Below, in pieces: positions 4,031 to 5,224 of a DNA stretch of 5,224 nucleotides. Every line of letters starts with the position of its first letter. Position 1 is the stretch's first letter. The DNA is from an uncultured Bacilli bacterium (GTDB lineage: Bacteria > Bacillota_I > Bacilli_A > RF39 > UBA660): positions 1-5,224 of the forward strand of contig CAKOKR010000040.1 in NCBI GenBank assembly GCA_934095965.1, written 5' to 3'. A program made the position numbers and the translations under genes. Below the pieces are notes generated by a model, which was given only the letters and a program-made list of their open reading frames with translations, did no database searches and had not been told where the DNA came from.

Positions 4031-5224
4031 TAATCATTTCCGCTTGAATGATTTCCTACTAATGTCCACTTATCTTGTGGTGCTGCATACATATAGTCAC
4101 TTACATACATTAATCCTATTTTTGCACTATATTCTGTCTTATTATCTTGACTATTTGTTGTTACAGGATTCACTATTTCATTTTGATATGCCTTTTTGGC
4201 TGATGTATTTGCTATATTTGCAAATGTATTTCCTCCAACTTTCCATGTTGTTTCTGCTATTTTGGCTGCCCAGTCAGCTCCTATATTTGTTATAAAATTT
4301 GTATTTAAATTTGTTTTATTTAAATTTGATAAACTCCATGTATTTTGATTAGACTTATTCCATGTATATCCTGCTATATTGGCTAAATTATTTCCTTTAT
4401 AATATGAAGAATTATAAGAATATTTTTCTTTATAATCTCCATCTGTACCTAATAATGCACTTGTTGCATAATCTGGTTTGATTAGTTTTACTTTATCACC
4501 AAATACTCCGATTATTCTATATAGATTATCAGCTGGACATGGGCTTTGTGTACTTCCAAAACATACATAGTTATTTACTTGATCACTTGCACCAGCATAT
4601 CTATATGAATTATCTCCAGCCCCATTTGTTAAGTTTGCATCATGATAATAAATATTATTAGTCCCTTGGGTTCCTGTATATAGTGACTTTACATAATCTG
4701 CTAACAATACATCTTTTTCTCTTTCATATGACTTAACAGCAACTCCTGCTTTAAATGTCTTGCCCATAGTACTATTATCAGCTACATCTCCATCTAAGAA
4801 TAAATATAAGTCATAACTTTTATTTCCTTTTAAAGGAATATTTTCACTATGTATTTTATAAATACTACCATAGGTTCCTTTTAAACCAGTATTTAATTCT
4901 GTTTTTTCAGTATCAGTAAAATCACTTACTCCATTTGTTGCAGATAACAATATTCCTTCTTGTATTACATTCTTTGTACCTGTTTCCGTTAATATATATC
5001 TTACATATTTTGCATCTATTGTATTTGTGCTTAAAGTAACTACATACAAATTAAAACCTACATATGAATCACAATAACTAGTTACTGTAAATTTATATGG
5101 TGTTGCTTGTAATCCTTTGTTTCTTGACATTGGATAACTACTTGATAAATTAACATTACTTGTACTAGTAAGTTTTATTTTGGCACAACTATTTAAACTT
5201 ACTTCAGTTATGTTACCTCCTTGT
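3802..5224 (-). CDS. Large secreted/surface-type protein with GVRPVF C-terminal domain (DUF6273-like), 5' end outside window
   Basis: The frame is open from 5224 to a TAG at 3804-3802: 473 residues visible, N-terminus missing. The Met at 5130-5128 is not the start; it has no SD, and 31 more in-frame codons precede it (beginning QGGNITEV). Seen: a beta-rich, Thr/Ser/Asn-rich N-terminal half with few Lys-rich helices, cysteines that could pair (SCAK, SYCDSY, VCFG, SPCP), then a module starting near KDVLLADYVKSLYTGTQG with the signature LYRIIGVFGDKVKLIKPDY, several W-K/W-N-S segments, and a C-terminal fold ending GVRPVF at visible residues 446-451. I recognise this architecture from gut Firmicutes as a DUF6273-like (formylglycine-generating-enzyme/C-type-lectin-related) ligand-binding fold, but not a named gene. 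Any signal peptide or anchor would lie upstream, outside the window. Inferred role: a displayed binding protein with a diversified tip. The last ~70 codons differ sharply in GC and codon use from the rest, which suggests replacement or retrohoming. Confidence 0.75.
   Translation of the reverse strand, partial: QGGNITEVSLNSCAKIKLTSTSNVNLSSSYPMSRNKGLQATPYKFTVTSYCDSYVGFNLYVVTLSTNTIDAKYVRYILTETGTKNVIQEGILLSATNGVSDFTDTEKTELNTGLKGTYGSIYKIHSENIPLKGNKSYDLYLFLDGDVADNSTMGKTFKAGVAVKSYEREKDVLLADYVKSLYTGTQGTNNIYYHDANLTNGAGDNSYRYAGASDQVNNYVCFGSTQSPCPADNLYRIIGVFGDKVKLIKPDYATSALLGTDGDYKEKYSYNSSYYKGNNLANIAGYTWNKSNQNTWSLSNLNKTNLNTNFITNIGADWAAKIAETTWKVGGNTFANIANTSAKKAYQNEIVNPVTTNSQDNKTEYSAKIGLMYVSDYMYAAPQDKWTLVGNHSSGNDYRTATSVNWMYMGLHEWTISRYSDTSNNAFYVNNAGPVSFSNVGDDAFGVRPVFSLTSSVNYASGSGTAADPIRIN

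Noticed and set aside
4017..4295. Plus-strand open frame of 92 codons opposite the surface protein
   Set aside because: Antisense shadow of the real frame, Leu/Tyr-rich, no SD.
5213..5223. AAGGAGGTAA near the right edge, resembling an SD for a start inside the window
   Set aside because: No ATG, GTG or TTG follows at a usable distance in the reading frame; the bases encode Gly-Gly-Asn of the open frame.

Overview
This window is AT-rich DNA (about 30% GC by eye) in which every supported gene lies on the minus strand. It looks like part of an uncultured, probably gut-associated Bacillota chromosome. The reasons are the low GC, strong AGGAGG-type Shine-Dalgarno (SD) sites, standard stop codons (TAG and TAA), Rpn-family and DUF4176 proteins, and a large secreted-type protein of a kind I associate with gut Firmicutes metagenomes. 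The lineage is inference.

Reading in the direction of transcription (right to left): (1) 5224-3802 is a long gene that is open at the window edge. It encodes a beta-rich, probably surface-exposed protein whose last ~70 codons and 3' flank are abruptly GC-rich, about half G+C. The tail holds a pyrimidine-ending codon run just before a GVRPVF motif, and an imperfect GC hairpin follows the stop. This is the expected layout of the variable region of a diversity-generating retroelement (DGR) target. No reverse transcriptase, template repeat or accessory gene is in the window. (2) 3563-3171 is a small DUF4176-type protein ending in a clear GAAA-loop terminator. (3) 3112-1224 is a two-gene, translationally coupled unit. 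It pairs a FabG-like short-chain dehydrogenase with a PLP-dependent methionine gamma-lyase-family protein (YnbB / 'aluminium resistance' type), and a terminator overlaps the last stop codon. (4) 1056-1 is an Rpn (PD-(D/E)XK nuclease) locus with its own good promoter.

The Rpn locus is one of two places that deserve attention. The full-length gene (1004-108) carries a near-perfect internal SD and ATG that would make a separate 100-residue C-terminal protein (410-108). Only 15 nt after its stop, a second SD and ATG open a stand-alone copy of that same C-terminal module (92 to beyond position 1). This copy shares 77 identical bases with the first. Rpn genes in E. coli are known to make a large nuclease and an intragenic small C-terminal antitoxin, so this looks like a large/small Rpn pair in which the small protein has also been duplicated as its own gene.

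The other is the GC-rich, putatively hypervariable 3' end of the surface protein. I see no evidence that the Rpn locus and the variable gene work together. There are no tRNAs, rRNAs, CRISPR arrays or complete insertion sequences. No gene-free stretch exceeds 300 bases; the two longest gaps are 1005-1223 and 3564-3801, and their contents are listed.
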